A stretch of 64,000 nt of DNA. Source: Isosphaeraceae bacterium. GTDB taxonomy: Bacteria; Planctomycetota; Planctomycetia; Isosphaerales; Isosphaeraceae. A model generated the notes under the pieces. It saw nothing but the letters and a program-made list of their open reading frames with translations, had not been told where the DNA came from and made no database searches. A program made the position numbers and the translations under genes. This document shows positions 19,001 to 27,222 of this stretch, piece after piece. The first letter of the stretch is position 1. Every line of letters begins with the position of its first letter. Location: the NCBI GenBank assembly GCA_026004735.1, contig BPJS01000001.1, positions 2,465,641 to 2,529,640 on the forward strand. The letters are read 5' to 3'.

Positions 19001-20233
19001 CAGACTATCGAAGCCAGCCTTCAGGCAAATCCCGCTAACCTCGACGACCGGCGGCTCCGCGCTCTGCTGCTGGCCATGCGTCCCAGCCGCCGCCAAGAGG
19101 CCATCGCTGAACTCGAAACGCTCGAAGCCGCTCGCCTGCTCTCCGACGACGAGCGATTCCTGCTCGCCATGCTCCACGGATCGAATCGCGACCTGGATCG
19201 CTGTGAAGCCCAAATGAAGCGGCTGCTGGCCTCCCCCCGCCGCACGCCCGCCCATCTGGCCTTCATGGTCATCCTCCAGCTCGATCGCCAGCGCCCGGCC
19301 GAAGCCCGATCCTGGCTCGACACCCTCCGCCAGACCGAACCCGACAGCCCTCGCACCCTCGAGCTGGAGTGCCGCCTGCTCGCGCTCGAAAATAACCGCG
19401 ACGCCCTCCGCCGCCGACTCCTCGATCATGCCCGTAGCAAGCCCGACAGCCTGCCGGCTGTTGCCGTCCTCCTCGAACGCTACGGATTCCTCGACGCGGC
19501 GGAGGCCGGCTTCCGCCAATTCGCCGCCTCCATCCCAGCTCGTCCCGAACAGGTTCTGCCGCTGGTCGAGTTCCTAGGCCGGCATTCCCGGGTTGCCGAA
19601 GCGCTCGATCTGGCCGAACCGCTCCGCTCGTCCCTGCCCGCACCGATGCTCTTGAGCGTGGTGGTGCCTCTTGTCCTCAACGGTCAGGCGTCGGAGGCCG
19701 ACCGGCTCCGCGTCGAATCCTGGCTCGATGCCGCCCTGGCGGCCTCTCCGACCGACCCCGTTCTCCGCCTCAAACGCGCCAACCTCCGCCTGTATCAGGG
19801 ACGCATCGAGGAAGCCCGTTCCCTGTACTCCGAAATCCTGGCCTCTGCGCCCGACGACCTCGAGGCGCTCAACAACCTCGCCTGGCAATTGGCGTTCCAG
19901 AAAGACCAGAGTGCCGAGGCACTCCGGCTTATCAACCGCGCCCTCGAGATCTACGGCCACCTGCCAGCGCTGCTCGACACCCGCGCCGTCATCCAGCTCC
20001 ACCAGGGCCAGCTTGAGGCGGCTCTTCGCGATCTCCAGGACGCGCTGGCGGCCCACCCCGATCAACCTTTGCTCTACTTCCACTTAGCCTGGGTCCAGCA
20101 CGCCGCCGGCAACACGGACGATGCGCGCCAATCCTGGCAGCGCGCCCGCGAGCTGGGACTCACGGCCGAAACCACCGACCCCCTCGAACGCGCCAACTTC
20201 CAACGTCTGGTCGTCGAACTGTCGGACCGCTGA
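16064..20233 (+). CDS. Giant membrane-anchored tetratricopeptide-repeat protein
   Basis: 1389 residues. A basic N-terminus (RTRRRVDW) is followed by one transmembrane helix at about residues 12-33, which probably anchors the protein with the rest in the periplasm. Nearly all of the remainder is TPR-like helical repeats rich in Ala, Leu, Arg and Asp; the clearest canonical units (WADLARW, ALNNLAWQLAF, LLYFHLAWVQHAAGNTDDARQSW) lie near both ends. The start at 16064 is chosen because AAGGA lies 10 bases upstream; an in-frame GTG at 15998 would add 22 residues. Flanked by PEP-CTERM genes and downstream of a polysaccharide cluster, it resembles in position and architecture the large TPR proteins of PEP-CTERM/exopolysaccharide systems. 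A scaffold role in export is inferred. Confidence 0.85.
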   Translation: MAPGPRTRRRVDWIFSLGVLLVSLGLAGGVWLLRDFQVQRNVAALHDQARRLHAEGQFERAVDDLRLYLRYRPDDPQAWADLARWSDQADRDGRQALSVFYLYREALRRLPEDRQLRRRAIDLAFEINRPGDAAELLDPWLASDPNQPELQILKARALAAQGQPAQAEPILRALIESEPARVSAYLGLAELWAGALARSDEVAPLLDRMVEANPQDPAARVARWRFFRSRPELGRQADPQDISEALRLAPENVEALRAAAEIDLEQNRLDEARARLETASRLAPHDPATAAARAALALRDNQPQDALAQLDQAIQANPRDRDLPLTRLNLLIDLGQIDGATGARARLDALRRRGLHSALTDFFEGRIAAARGRWGDALRRLAAAADLLQLDPVYGPQVDRALLLCQEQLGLRLESLATRERMARRPNADVATRLALAEAYTREGRLDQATLVHRSLLPVRPESRLDLIRLETLTQARKPPGERRPNQLLSLLAEAEAALPPSPELTLRRAAAQNALGQHSAARSTLEAGLTRFPDSRMIRIAFAQTLATDQPDQARALLDQAPDRLDPEIVLARLALDLQRADPSARTTLAQLQSQLDDYPAQARLTVLEGLAWACLRLGDLNAARDHLARRVSLSDSITLRQTLVDLELQLGQAQAAQAHVQALRGLEGESGTGWRYAQARIALDARARGHSQAAQQVRDIAREITERRPDSWIPPTLHARLAELERRSDDAIPLYQRALQLGADSPEIARRLAALLFRAQRFTEIDQLVSDLNARGQVPDDLRLLSALNALRYEQVDAGLTQIRQLLPESSRDPFELLFLARVLAYAGRLADAERPLRRAVELAPREPETHLALIEVLVQLERTDQARQQLQFLEAALDPADLPLAQARAFDLLGEADRATQLFDTALAARPRHVPTLRAAAASALRQRRYDRAQSLLNSLLDPASQAPPEAVQWARRSQSMLEVRFGSLEQIDSALQTIEASLQANPANLDDRRLRALLLAMRPSRRQEAIAELETLEAARLLSDDERFLLAMLHGSNRDLDRCEAQMKRLLASPRRTPAHLAFMVILQLDRQRPAEARSWLDTLRQTEPDSPRTLELECRLLALENNRDALRRRLLDHARSKPDSLPAVAVLLERYGFLDAAEAGFRQFAASIPARPEQVLPLVEFLGRHSRVAEALDLAEPLRSSLPAPMLLSVVVPLVLNGQASEADRLRVESWLDAALAASPTDPVLRLKRANLRLYQGRIEEARSLYSEILASAPDDLEALNNLAWQLAFQKDQSAEALRLINRALEIYGHLPALLDTRAVIQLHQGQLEAALRDLQDALAAHPDQPLLYFHLAWVQHAAGNTDDARQSWQRARELGLTAETTDPLERANFQRLVVELSDR

Positions 20234-20329
20234 TCGCTGCCCGCTCAGGGCCGCTCGCCCGGCCCGGCTATTGTCCCAGCGACTCAAATCCGTTCCCTTT
20301 TGAACCACCCCAAACCCGCGAGCGCGACG

Positions 20330-21313
20330 ATGACCGATCGCCTCCCGTTGCGACCGACCCTGTCTCTCTGGCTGATCCTGCTCGGACCAGCCCTCGCCAC
20401 CGCCTTCCCGATCCAGAATCTGACCGACACCGACATCGACACGACCCAGGGTGTCAACCTGGTCCTGCTCGGTTCCGGTCTTCAGAAGATCGACGGCTCC
20501 TACGACGGCTCCGGCAAGAGCTACTTCGTCGGCTCGTTTTGGACCAAAACGATCGACGTTGACACCGCCGACCCTTCCCCCGCCCCCGGCAATCAGGGCT
20601 ACACCGGCAACCAACTCTTCACCGGCACCGGCGCCACCAATCGGCCTGCCGGTCCCGCTCCCGCCGACGGCTTCTTTCGCTACCGCACCTTCTGCATGGA
20701 GTTGACTGAGGCCATTCGCACCAGCGACGCGAAATGGATGCCGACCACGATCGAAACCGTTCCCCCCGTCGGTGCTCTCGACCAGAACGGTAGCCCGTAC
20801 GCCCCCAATAGCCCTGACTCAGCCCGCCGCGCCGCCTGGGTCATTGCCTACGCCGACACCGTTGGCACCGTCCAGAAGGCTAACGTGGAAAACGCGGCCA
20901 TCCAACTGGCCATCTGGGAAATCATGTACGAGGCCGGCACGTCCGCCACCGGCGATGTCACCTCCGGCTCGATCTTCCGCGCCTCCGGCTCCAACGCCAA
21001 TCAACTCGCCGCTCTCGCTCGCGCCAATGAACTCCTGGCCGCTTCCTACGGCCAGATCGGACAGGGATTCGTCCTCCGTCAGAACTTCCGCTACGACTAC
21101 GCCGGTCCTCCCGGCACCTACTTCAAACTTGGCACCGGTCAGGACCTCCTGGTCGGCGTCAAGGTCCTTGTCCCCGAGCCGGCGTCGCTTGCCGTCGCCC
21201 TCTTCGGCGCTGGCGGACTGCTCGGCTATGGGGCCCGTCGACGTCTCCGCCAGACGATCCGTTCGGGCATGCATCCGTCTCGTCCGACTGCGGCGGCTCC
21301 AGTCGTGCGTTGA
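20330..21313 (+). CDS. PEP-CTERM protein with thioester-domain-like Cys/Gln motifs (copy 1)
   Basis: 327-residue exported protein with an N-terminal signal peptide (LWLILLGPALATAFP). The central domain has a conserved pair: C122 in RTFCMEL and Q192 in IQLAIWEI. This Cys plus Q-x-A-I-W arrangement resembles the thioester (TQXA-type) domains of Gram-positive adhesins, where the Cys and Gln side chains form an internal thioester. The C-terminus carries a PEP-CTERM signal (VPEPASLAV, hydrophobic helix, RRRLR) but continues about 24 residues beyond the usual end. Start 20330 (ATG) is preferred over a TTG at 20300. It lies 51 bases before its paralogue. The thioester idea is inference; the fold may only be similar in motif. 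Confidence 0.82.
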   Translation: MTDRLPLRPTLSLWLILLGPALATAFPIQNLTDTDIDTTQGVNLVLLGSGLQKIDGSYDGSGKSYFVGSFWTKTIDVDTADPSPAPGNQGYTGNQLFTGTGATNRPAGPAPADGFFRYRTFCMELTEAIRTSDAKWMPTTIETVPPVGALDQNGSPYAPNSPDSARRAAWVIAYADTVGTVQKANVENAAIQLAIWEIMYEAGTSATGDVTSGSIFRASGSNANQLAALARANELLAASYGQIGQGFVLRQNFRYDYAGPPGTYFKLGTGQDLLVGVKVLVPEPASLAVALFGAGGLLGYGARRRLRQTIRSGMHPSRPTAAAPVVR

Positions 21314-21364
21314 CGGAATGACTACTCCCTAACGCTACGTCCGCGTCAACCTGGAGTTTTCTCA

Positions 21365-22174
21365 ATGGCGCGTCTTCTCCAACGCGGTTCCTGGGTCGCT
21401 GTGCTGATCCTGATCGGATCGACGGTTGCCACGGCGTTCCCCATCAACGGAACCACCACAACCACCGTCAACAACGACGGAAGCGGCGCCGGCACCGTCT
21501 CGGTCCGCTACGGCTCTGGCGCAGGCGACGTCTACAGCACTGCCGCCGGAACCACTACCTTCAACACCCTGGTCAACAGCGGCGGTTCGCTCACCGGGGC
21601 GGTCTTCCGCACTTACTGCATCGAGTTGACCCAATTTGTCAACCTGTCGAACGGCCTTCAGACCGTCATCGACTCCTCGCCACCCGCCTTGCCGCCGCCC
21701 GACGGCGTCTACTATGCCACGCCGCTGACCGTCGGCACGCTCCAGCGGGCTGCCTGGATCGTCCATAACGCGACCACGGCCAACTACAGCGGCTCGGCTG
21801 CCAACATCGTGGCGGCCGCCCAGTTGGCCATCTGGGAAATCGTGTACGACGCCCGCGACACGGCCACCGGCGACGTCACGGTCTTCGGCTCCTCCAGCCA
21901 AGGCTTCTTGACCAACCTGGCAGCCACCGACGCTCGCGTCGTTCTCGCGAATAAGCTGCTGGCTGATTCGTTCGGCAAAGTCTACAACGGCCTTGTTTTC
22001 CGCCAAGGCCTCGTCTTCAACGGCGGCGATCCGACCGATACGGCCAACTATTCCAGGGTCGCCAACGGCCAGACCCTCCTCGCCGCCGTACCGGAACCCT
22101 CGTCGCTGGCCATCGCCGGGCTGGGCACCCTCGGCCTGCTCGTCTACAGCCGGCGCCGACGGCCAGGCGCCTGA
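21365..22174 (+). CDS. PEP-CTERM protein with thioester-domain-like Cys/Gln motifs (copy 2)
   Basis: 269-residue exported paralogue of the preceding gene. The signal peptide (VAVLILIGSTVATAFP) ends in the same ATAFP as copy 1. The shared core includes C85 in RTYCIEL, an AAWI segment and Q153 in AQLAIWEIVYD, followed by TATGDVT and a FRQ segment as in copy 1. The C-terminal PEP-CTERM signal is canonical (VPEPSSLAIAGLGTLG, then RRRRPGA). A GGAG ribosome site lies 8 bases before the ATG. The Cys-Gln spacing (68 residues) is nearly the same as in copy 1 (70), which supports a conserved functional pair. A strong intrinsic terminator follows at 22238. Tandem duplication is the likely origin of the pair. 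Confidence 0.85.
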   Translation: MARLLQRGSWVAVLILIGSTVATAFPINGTTTTTVNNDGSGAGTVSVRYGSGAGDVYSTAAGTTTFNTLVNSGGSLTGAVFRTYCIELTQFVNLSNGLQTVIDSSPPALPPPDGVYYATPLTVGTLQRAAWIVHNATTANYSGSAANIVAAAQLAIWEIVYDARDTATGDVTVFGSSSQGFLTNLAATDARVVLANKLLADSFGKVYNGLVFRQGLVFNGGDPTDTANYSRVANGQTLLAAVPEPSSLAIAGLGTLGLLVYSRRRRPGA

Positions 22175-22237
22175 CCGCCTGACCTCGCTTGGCCGTCTTC
22201 CCGGCACGCGCTGCATCGGACGGCCCAGCGCCTCTCA

Positions 22238-22289
22238 CGACCCCCGGATCGCTTCCACCTGGAAGCGCCCCGGGGGTCGCGTCGTTTTT
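22238..22289. terminator. Strong intrinsic terminator
   Basis: Long hairpin: CGACCCCCGG at 22238-22247 pairs with its complement at 22270-22279, and an inner CGCTTCCA/TGGAAGCG pair nearly closes the loop. A T5 run follows at 22285-22289. It ends the PEP-CTERM unit and may also stop reading from the convergent gene at 22344-23372. Confidence 0.85.
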
Positions 22290-22343
22290 ACATCTTCTAC
22301 CAAACGTCGTCCTTGCGCCTGGCCCCTCCACCTCGGACCGATC

Positions 22344-23372
22344 CTACACGTCGAGGATCGGCTCGCTCAGCGGCGGCTTGCCCAACCGCGCACGCCACGC
22401 GGCCACCTCCGCCGGGTCGTTGACCGGATTGCGTGGCGGTTGGCCCCGCAGTACCCCAATCACATCCTCCGCCACGCCCCGCGCCATGTTGATCAGCCCT
22501 TCGACCGTCTGCGCCGCCGAATGTGGCGTGAAGAGGCAATCCGGCCGGCCAATCAACGGATGATCCCGCGGCGGAGGCTCCTCCTCAAAGACATCCGCCG
22601 CGTAGCCTCCCAACAACCCCTGATCCAGCGCCCAGGCCACCGCCCGCTCGTCCACCACCGGCCCGCGGCACGTGTTCACCAGCATCGTCCCCGGTCGAAC
22701 CAGGTTGAGCGTCTCGCGTCGGATCAAATGCCGGGTCGTCCGGTCCAACGGTACATGCAGACTCACCAGATCCGACTCGGCCAGTAAGTCCGGCAACGAG
22801 ACTCGTTTGGCGCCCACATGCGCTTCCACCTTCAACGGCGCCGCCACGATATCGTTGTACAAAATCCGCATGCCCAAGCCGACGTGGGCAATCTCGGCCA
22901 CCCGCCGACCGATCCGACCAAAACCGATGATCCCCAGCGTCCTGCCGGGCAGGTCGTGCCCGACGTAGCGCGTCCGGTCGTGATACCGACCTTCCAGCAA
23001 CGCCCGCATCTGCCGGGGGAAATTCTTGGAAAGCCCGATCAAGAACGCAATCGTATGCTCGGCGACCGCCTGCGTGTTCGCCCCCGGCGTGTTGACCACC
23101 AGAATCCCCCGCTCGGTCGCCGCGACGACGTCGATCTGGTCGTAACCGACCCCGTGCCGCCCGATCACGCGCAATCGCGCCGCGGCGTCCAACAACCGCG
23201 CGTCGATTCTCCCGGCCGTTCGCACCACCAACGCATCGGCGTCCGCAATGGCCACGCGCAGCTCATCCGGGTCGAGCGACCGCGCCATCCGTACCTCACC
23301 CGCCGCGCGAAGTAAGGCCATCCCTTCCTCGCGCATCGTCGTCAACGTCAGAATCACCGGCCGATCGACCAT
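22344..23372 (-). CDS. D-isomer 2-hydroxyacid dehydrogenase (phosphoglycerate dehydrogenase-like)
   Basis: 342-residue NAD-dependent 2-hydroxyacid dehydrogenase. The Rossmann loop is in LGIIGFGRIGRRVAEIA, and the three conserved catalytic positions are visible as Arg in NTCRGPVVDE, Glu in DVFEEEPP and His in FTPHSAAQT. It resembles 3-phosphoglycerate dehydrogenase without the ACT regulatory domain, so it may serve serine synthesis or act on another 2-keto acid such as glyoxylate or hydroxypyruvate. The start at 23372 is chosen because GGGGAGGG lies just upstream; an earlier ATG at 23396 would add eight residues. It is divergent from the rhomboid gene at 23470, with a 97-base shared upstream region. 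Confidence 0.88.
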   Translation of the reverse strand: MVDRPVILTLTTMREEGMALLRAAGEVRMARSLDPDELRVAIADADALVVRTAGRIDARLLDAAARLRVIGRHGVGYDQIDVVAATERGILVVNTPGANTQAVAEHTIAFLIGLSKNFPRQMRALLEGRYHDRTRYVGHDLPGRTLGIIGFGRIGRRVAEIAHVGLGMRILYNDIVAAPLKVEAHVGAKRVSLPDLLAESDLVSLHVPLDRTTRHLIRRETLNLVRPGTMLVNTCRGPVVDERAVAWALDQGLLGGYAADVFEEEPPPRDHPLIGRPDCLFTPHSAAQTVEGLINMARGVAEDVIGVLRGQPPRNPVNDPAEVAAWRARLGKPPLSEPILDV

Positions 23373-23469
23373 CCTCACCCTCCCCAGCCTCCGCATTTGT
23401 TAAGATACTCTACACGTTTACGACTTCCCTCTGCCTTGATCCGGCCTGTCCTCTTCCCGCCTGCGACCC

Positions 23470-24450
23470 ATGCGCCAAATTGGCATCCTCCCTGACGAGC
23501 AACTGGCCCGACGCCTCGTTGACTATCTCCTGACTCAGGAGATCGAGGCCGAGGTTCGCCCGACCCGCGACACTGCTTGGGGGATCTGGGTCGTCAAGGA
23601 AGATCATGTCGAGGCCGGCCGCCGCGAACTGGATGCCTTCCAGGCCGACCCGAACGCCGCCCGCTACCTCGACGCCGTCCACGCTGCCCGCAACCGCCGC
23701 CGCGCCGCCGAACAACGCCAGCGCGAACACGCCCGCTCCACCATCGAACTCCGCGATCAGCTCAACGTCATCTCCCTCCGCCGCTGCCCGGTCGTCCACC
23801 TCTTGATCCTCGTCAGCGTCCTGGTCGCTCTGCTGACCGGTTTCGGCCGGAACTATCGCGACCTCGCCCCCTTCTTCCTCGCCCCTCCCGCTAGTGCCGT
23901 CCCACCTCTGGTCGACGGCCGCCCCGTCCAGGTTGTCGGTGGCTCCTACCTGGAACAGCCCTCGGTCGGTCTTCGCCCCCTGCTGCGCGGCGAGGTCTGG
24001 CGGCTCTTCACGCCGATGTTCATTCACTTCGGGCTGGCCCATTTGGTCTTCAACATGCTGGCCCTCTATGGCTTCGGGGGCTTGATCGAGCTTCGCAAAG
24101 GCTCCTGGACTCTGCTGGCCCTGGTCCTGGCCGCCTGCCCGGTCTCGTTTCTGACCCAGTACGTCTGGGATATCCAGGTCCACGGCCCCGAACGGATGGG
24201 CCTGCCCGGCGGCATGTCCGGCGTCGTTTACGCTCTGTTCGGCTACTGCTGGATGCGCGGCGAGTACGAGCCGGAAAGCGGCCTCCGCATTCCCAACGGC
24301 ACGATCGTCTGGATGTTCCTTTGGCTGGCCCTGTGCGGGACCGGCGCCCTCGGCGCGATCGCCAACGCCGCCCACGTCGGCGGCCTGGTTCTGGGCATGG
24401 GCATCGGGCTAGGCCCCTACCTGTTCGCACCCCCTCGCGCCGAAGGCTGA
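23470..24450 (+). CDS. Rhomboid intramembrane serine protease (GlpG-like)
   Basis: 326 residues. The first 95 or so form a soluble cytoplasmic domain like that of GlpG (RQIGILPDEQLARRLVDYL), followed by six predicted transmembrane helices. The catalytic dyad is intact: S250 in GGMSGVVYALFG and H302 in ANAAHVGGLVLG. The WRLFTPMFIHFGLAHLVFN segment is the conserved L1-loop/TM2 region. It cleaves membrane-spanning substrates within the bilayer; rhomboids can act on sorting-type C-terminal tails in other systems, but no link to the PEP-CTERM proteins is shown here. The downstream glycosyltransferase starts 5 bases after its stop, so they are probably co-transcribed. Confidence 0.92.
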   Translation: MRQIGILPDEQLARRLVDYLLTQEIEAEVRPTRDTAWGIWVVKEDHVEAGRRELDAFQADPNAARYLDAVHAARNRRRAAEQRQREHARSTIELRDQLNVISLRRCPVVHLLILVSVLVALLTGFGRNYRDLAPFFLAPPASAVPPLVDGRPVQVVGGSYLEQPSVGLRPLLRGEVWRLFTPMFIHFGLAHLVFNMLALYGFGGLIELRKGSWTLLALVLAACPVSFLTQYVWDIQVHGPERMGLPGGMSGVVYALFGYCWMRGEYEPESGLRIPNGTIVWMFLWLALCGTGALGAIANAAHVGGLVLGMGIGLGPYLFAPPRAEG

Positions 24451-24454
24451 CCGC

Positions 24455-25684
24455 GTGCCCCGCTTGTCTCACGCCCTGAGGCACCCGCTGGCCGTCGCTG
24501 GCCTGGCGTTGATCGTCCGCGTGATGCTCGTCGCTCCACGCCTAGGCCAGCCCGCCGAAGATCCCGATAACTACGTCCCCCTGGCCGCCGCGCTGGCCGC
24601 CGGCGAGGGATTCCAGCTCCAGGGCCGCCCCACTGCCTATCGCCCACCGCTTTACCCCCTCGTCCTCGCCCCCTTGGTCGCCGCTTTCGGCACCGGACCC
24701 GCCTTCAACACCGCCGCTTTAACCCTCCAAATCCTCCTGGGCGCGGCCACCGCCGCTCTCACTCACCAGGCTGCCCGCACCATCGGGCTAGCCCCCCCGG
24801 CCGCCGCCTTGGCCGGCCTGATCGTCGCGCTCGACCCCGTTCTGGCCGTCCAGGCCCGCTCCATCATGACCGAGACCCTCACGGCGGCCCTACTGGCCGC
24901 CGCGCTGGCGACCGCAACCCGCCCAGGCCTCTGCGGCCTGATCCTGGGCCTGGCCGCCCTGGCCCGTCCGAGCACCCTCGCCGGCGCCGCCCTGGCGGCC
25001 CTGGCCGCCGCCACCCTCCCGCCCGGTCCCCTCCCGCGCCGAATTCTCCGCGCCGTCAAACTGAGCCTCGCGCTGGCTCTGCCCCTGTCCGTCTGGGCAC
25101 TTCGCAATGCCCTGATCCTCGGCGAACCGATCCTGACCACCACCCACGGCGGTTACACGCTCTACCTCGCCAACAACCCCGAATACTACGCCGACGTCCT
25201 GCACGGCCCCCCCGGCGCCGTCTGGTCCGGACCCAACCAGCTTCGCTTCTTCCGCCGCGTCAACACCGAAGCTGCCCAACTGCCCGAGCCGGTCGCCGAT
25301 CGCCTCCTCCGCGACCGCGCACTCCGGTTCATTGCCGAGCATCCCATCGACTTCGTCCACGCCGCCCTGGCACGCCTCTGCCGATTTTGGGCCCTCGCGC
25401 CCGCGCCCGGCGTCTACCCCGATCCCCTCCGTCTGACCACCGCGGCCTGGACTCTTCCGCTCTGGATTCTCACCCTCCGCGGCCTTTGCCATCGTCCCCT
25501 GCTGACCTGGCCGGCCGCACTCCCCGTTGCCTTGATCCTCGGCCTCACCCTGGTCCACTCCGTCTACTGGACCGACCTCCGCATGCGCGCTCCGATCGTC
25601 CCGGCCATTGCCCTGCTGGCCGCTCGCGGCACGTCACGCCCTGGTCGCCAGAGCGTACCTTCTGAAGCTGCCGCATCATGCTAA
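24455..25684 (+). CDS. GT39-like polytopic membrane glycosyltransferase
   Basis: 409-residue membrane protein with about 9-10 hydrophobic helices, like ArnT/PMT-type (GT-C fold) glycosyltransferases, which use polyprenyl-phosphate sugars. The first luminal loop carries the acidic motif EDPDNYVPLAAAL, with Tyr-Arg-Pro-Pro-Leu-Tyr-Pro following, and the IMTETL segment near residue 138 is typical. The GTG start lies 5 bases after the rhomboid stop. The protein is very Ala/Leu/Pro-rich. The acceptor (lipid A, protein or polymer) is unknown. Confidence 0.82.
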   Translation: MPRLSHALRHPLAVAGLALIVRVMLVAPRLGQPAEDPDNYVPLAAALAAGEGFQLQGRPTAYRPPLYPLVLAPLVAAFGTGPAFNTAALTLQILLGAATAALTHQAARTIGLAPPAAALAGLIVALDPVLAVQARSIMTETLTAALLAAALATATRPGLCGLILGLAALARPSTLAGAALAALAAATLPPGPLPRRILRAVKLSLALALPLSVWALRNALILGEPILTTTHGGYTLYLANNPEYYADVLHGPPGAVWSGPNQLRFFRRVNTEAAQLPEPVADRLLRDRALRFIAEHPIDFVHAALARLCRFWALAPAPGVYPDPLRLTTAAWTLPLWILTLRGLCHRPLLTWPAALPVALILGLTLVHSVYWTDLRMRAPIVPAIALLAARGTSRPGRQSVPSEAAASC

Positions 25685-25761
25685 AATACGGTGCGTCATG
25701 CTCTATTCCGGGCCGCGCCGGTCCCCGATCTCACGTCTTCCCTCCAGGAGGGCCTTCCGCA

Positions 25762-27222
25762 ATGCCCGAGATCGATACCGAGACCCTCGCCGATCGCGCG
25801 GTCCTGCTCGGCCTGGTTCCCGCCTCCCAGATGAATCAGGCGCGCGATGAAGCTGAAAATGGCTCCGTCGAGGCTCTTGCCCGCACCCTCGTCCGCAAAG
25901 GTCTGCTGACCAGTTGGCAACGCGACAAATTGCTCAAGGGCGACGTCAACGGCTTCTTCTACGGCCAGTTCAAAGTCCTGTTCCACATCGCTGAGGGAAC
26001 CTTCGCCCGCGTCTACCGCGGGCAGCACACCCAGACCGGCGCCCCAGTGGCCATCAAGGTCCTCCGCCGCCGCTTCACCTCCGACGCTTCAGCCGTCTCC
26101 CGATTCGCCCAGGAGGCCGAGGCCGGCATGCGCCTGGTCCACCCCAATATCGTCCGCATCTACGACTACGGCGAGGTCGAACGCAGCCACTATATGGTCA
26201 TGGAGTATGTCGAAGGCTCCAACCTCCGCGACTTCCTCAAACTCCGCGGCCACCTCAACGCCCAGGATGCTCAATCGATCATCCTCGGCCTCGCCCACGG
26301 CCTCCGCTACTCCCACGAACACCAGGTCACCCACCGCGACATCAAAGGCACCAACGTCCTGATCTCCAGCCGCCGCGAGGCCAAGCTCGTCGACTTCGGC
26401 CTGGCCACGGTCGGCGACGACCGCATTGCCGAGTTTGCCCATACCCGCACGGTCGACTACTCCGCCCTCGAACGCACCTGCGGCAGCCCTAAGGGCGACC
26501 CTCGCTCCGACATCTACTTTCTCGGCTGCGTCTACTACCAACTGCTCACCGGCGTCCTGCCCCTGCCCGAGGTCGAAGCCTCCGACCCCCTGGCCAAAAT
26601 GCTCAAACGCAGCTTCGGCGCCATCCGTCCGCTCGCCGAACTCCGCTACGCTCCGCCCGAAGGCCTCCGCCGCATCATCGAAAAAATGATGACCATCGCC
26701 CTCGACAAGCGCTATCAGACCATGTCCGAGGTCGTCGCCGACCTCGAGGCCTACTACGGCGCCGGCGAATCCTCGACCGCCCCGGCCGAGCCAACCGTCA
26801 CCGACGAAGACCTCCTCGACGCCGCCTTCGTCCGTCGCCCCGACTCGGCCCGCACCATCCTCTGCGTCGAAACCCAGGACTCCATCCAGGAAGCCCTCAA
26901 AAAATCCCTCTCCCGCATGGGCTACCGCGTCATCCTCGTCCGCGACCCCGAACGGGCTGCCGAACGCTACCGCGAATCCCCCTCACTGGCCGTCATTTTC
27001 GACGCCGACGGCCTCGGCGACGACGCCCTCGACGCCTTCCTCGACATGCACAACAAAGCCCACGAATCCGGCCAGCCCCTAACCGCCCTGGTCATCCTCG
27101 GACCCCGCCAATCGACCCTCGCCAGCCAACTCCCCAACGACGACCGCCTGATCGTCCTCCACAAACCCCTCAAAATGCGGGAAGTTCAGGACGCACTCCA
27201 AGCCCTCGTGCCAGCCTACTAG
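25762..27222 (+). CDS. Serine/threonine protein kinase with C-terminal receiver-like domain
   Basis: 486 residues. An N-terminal extension of about 65 residues (LARTLVRKGLLTSWQRDKLLKG), common in planctomycete kinases, precedes a Hanks-type kinase domain. That domain shows K99 in VAIKVLRR, D193 in HRDIKGTN and D211 in DFGLATVG. The usual APE motif is replaced by a diverged segment (YSALERTCGSPKGD). Residues about 363-480 form a CheY-like receiver with D414 at the phospho-acceptor position and K468 in HKPLKM, but the usual N-terminal acidic pair is weak (ETQD). No transmembrane helix is present, so the protein should be cytoplasmic. An AGGAGGG ribosome site at 25746-25752 fixes the start. The 3' end overlaps the opposing gene by 53 bases. 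Confidence 0.9.
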   Translation: MPEIDTETLADRAVLLGLVPASQMNQARDEAENGSVEALARTLVRKGLLTSWQRDKLLKGDVNGFFYGQFKVLFHIAEGTFARVYRGQHTQTGAPVAIKVLRRRFTSDASAVSRFAQEAEAGMRLVHPNIVRIYDYGEVERSHYMVMEYVEGSNLRDFLKLRGHLNAQDAQSIILGLAHGLRYSHEHQVTHRDIKGTNVLISSRREAKLVDFGLATVGDDRIAEFAHTRTVDYSALERTCGSPKGDPRSDIYFLGCVYYQLLTGVLPLPEVEASDPLAKMLKRSFGAIRPLAELRYAPPEGLRRIIEKMMTIALDKRYQTMSEVVADLEAYYGAGESSTAPAEPTVTDEDLLDAAFVRRPDSARTILCVETQDSIQEALKKSLSRMGYRVILVRDPERAAERYRESPSLAVIFDADGLGDDALDAFLDMHNKAHESGQPLTALVILGPRQSTLASQLPNDDRLIVLHKPLKMREVQDALQALVPAY

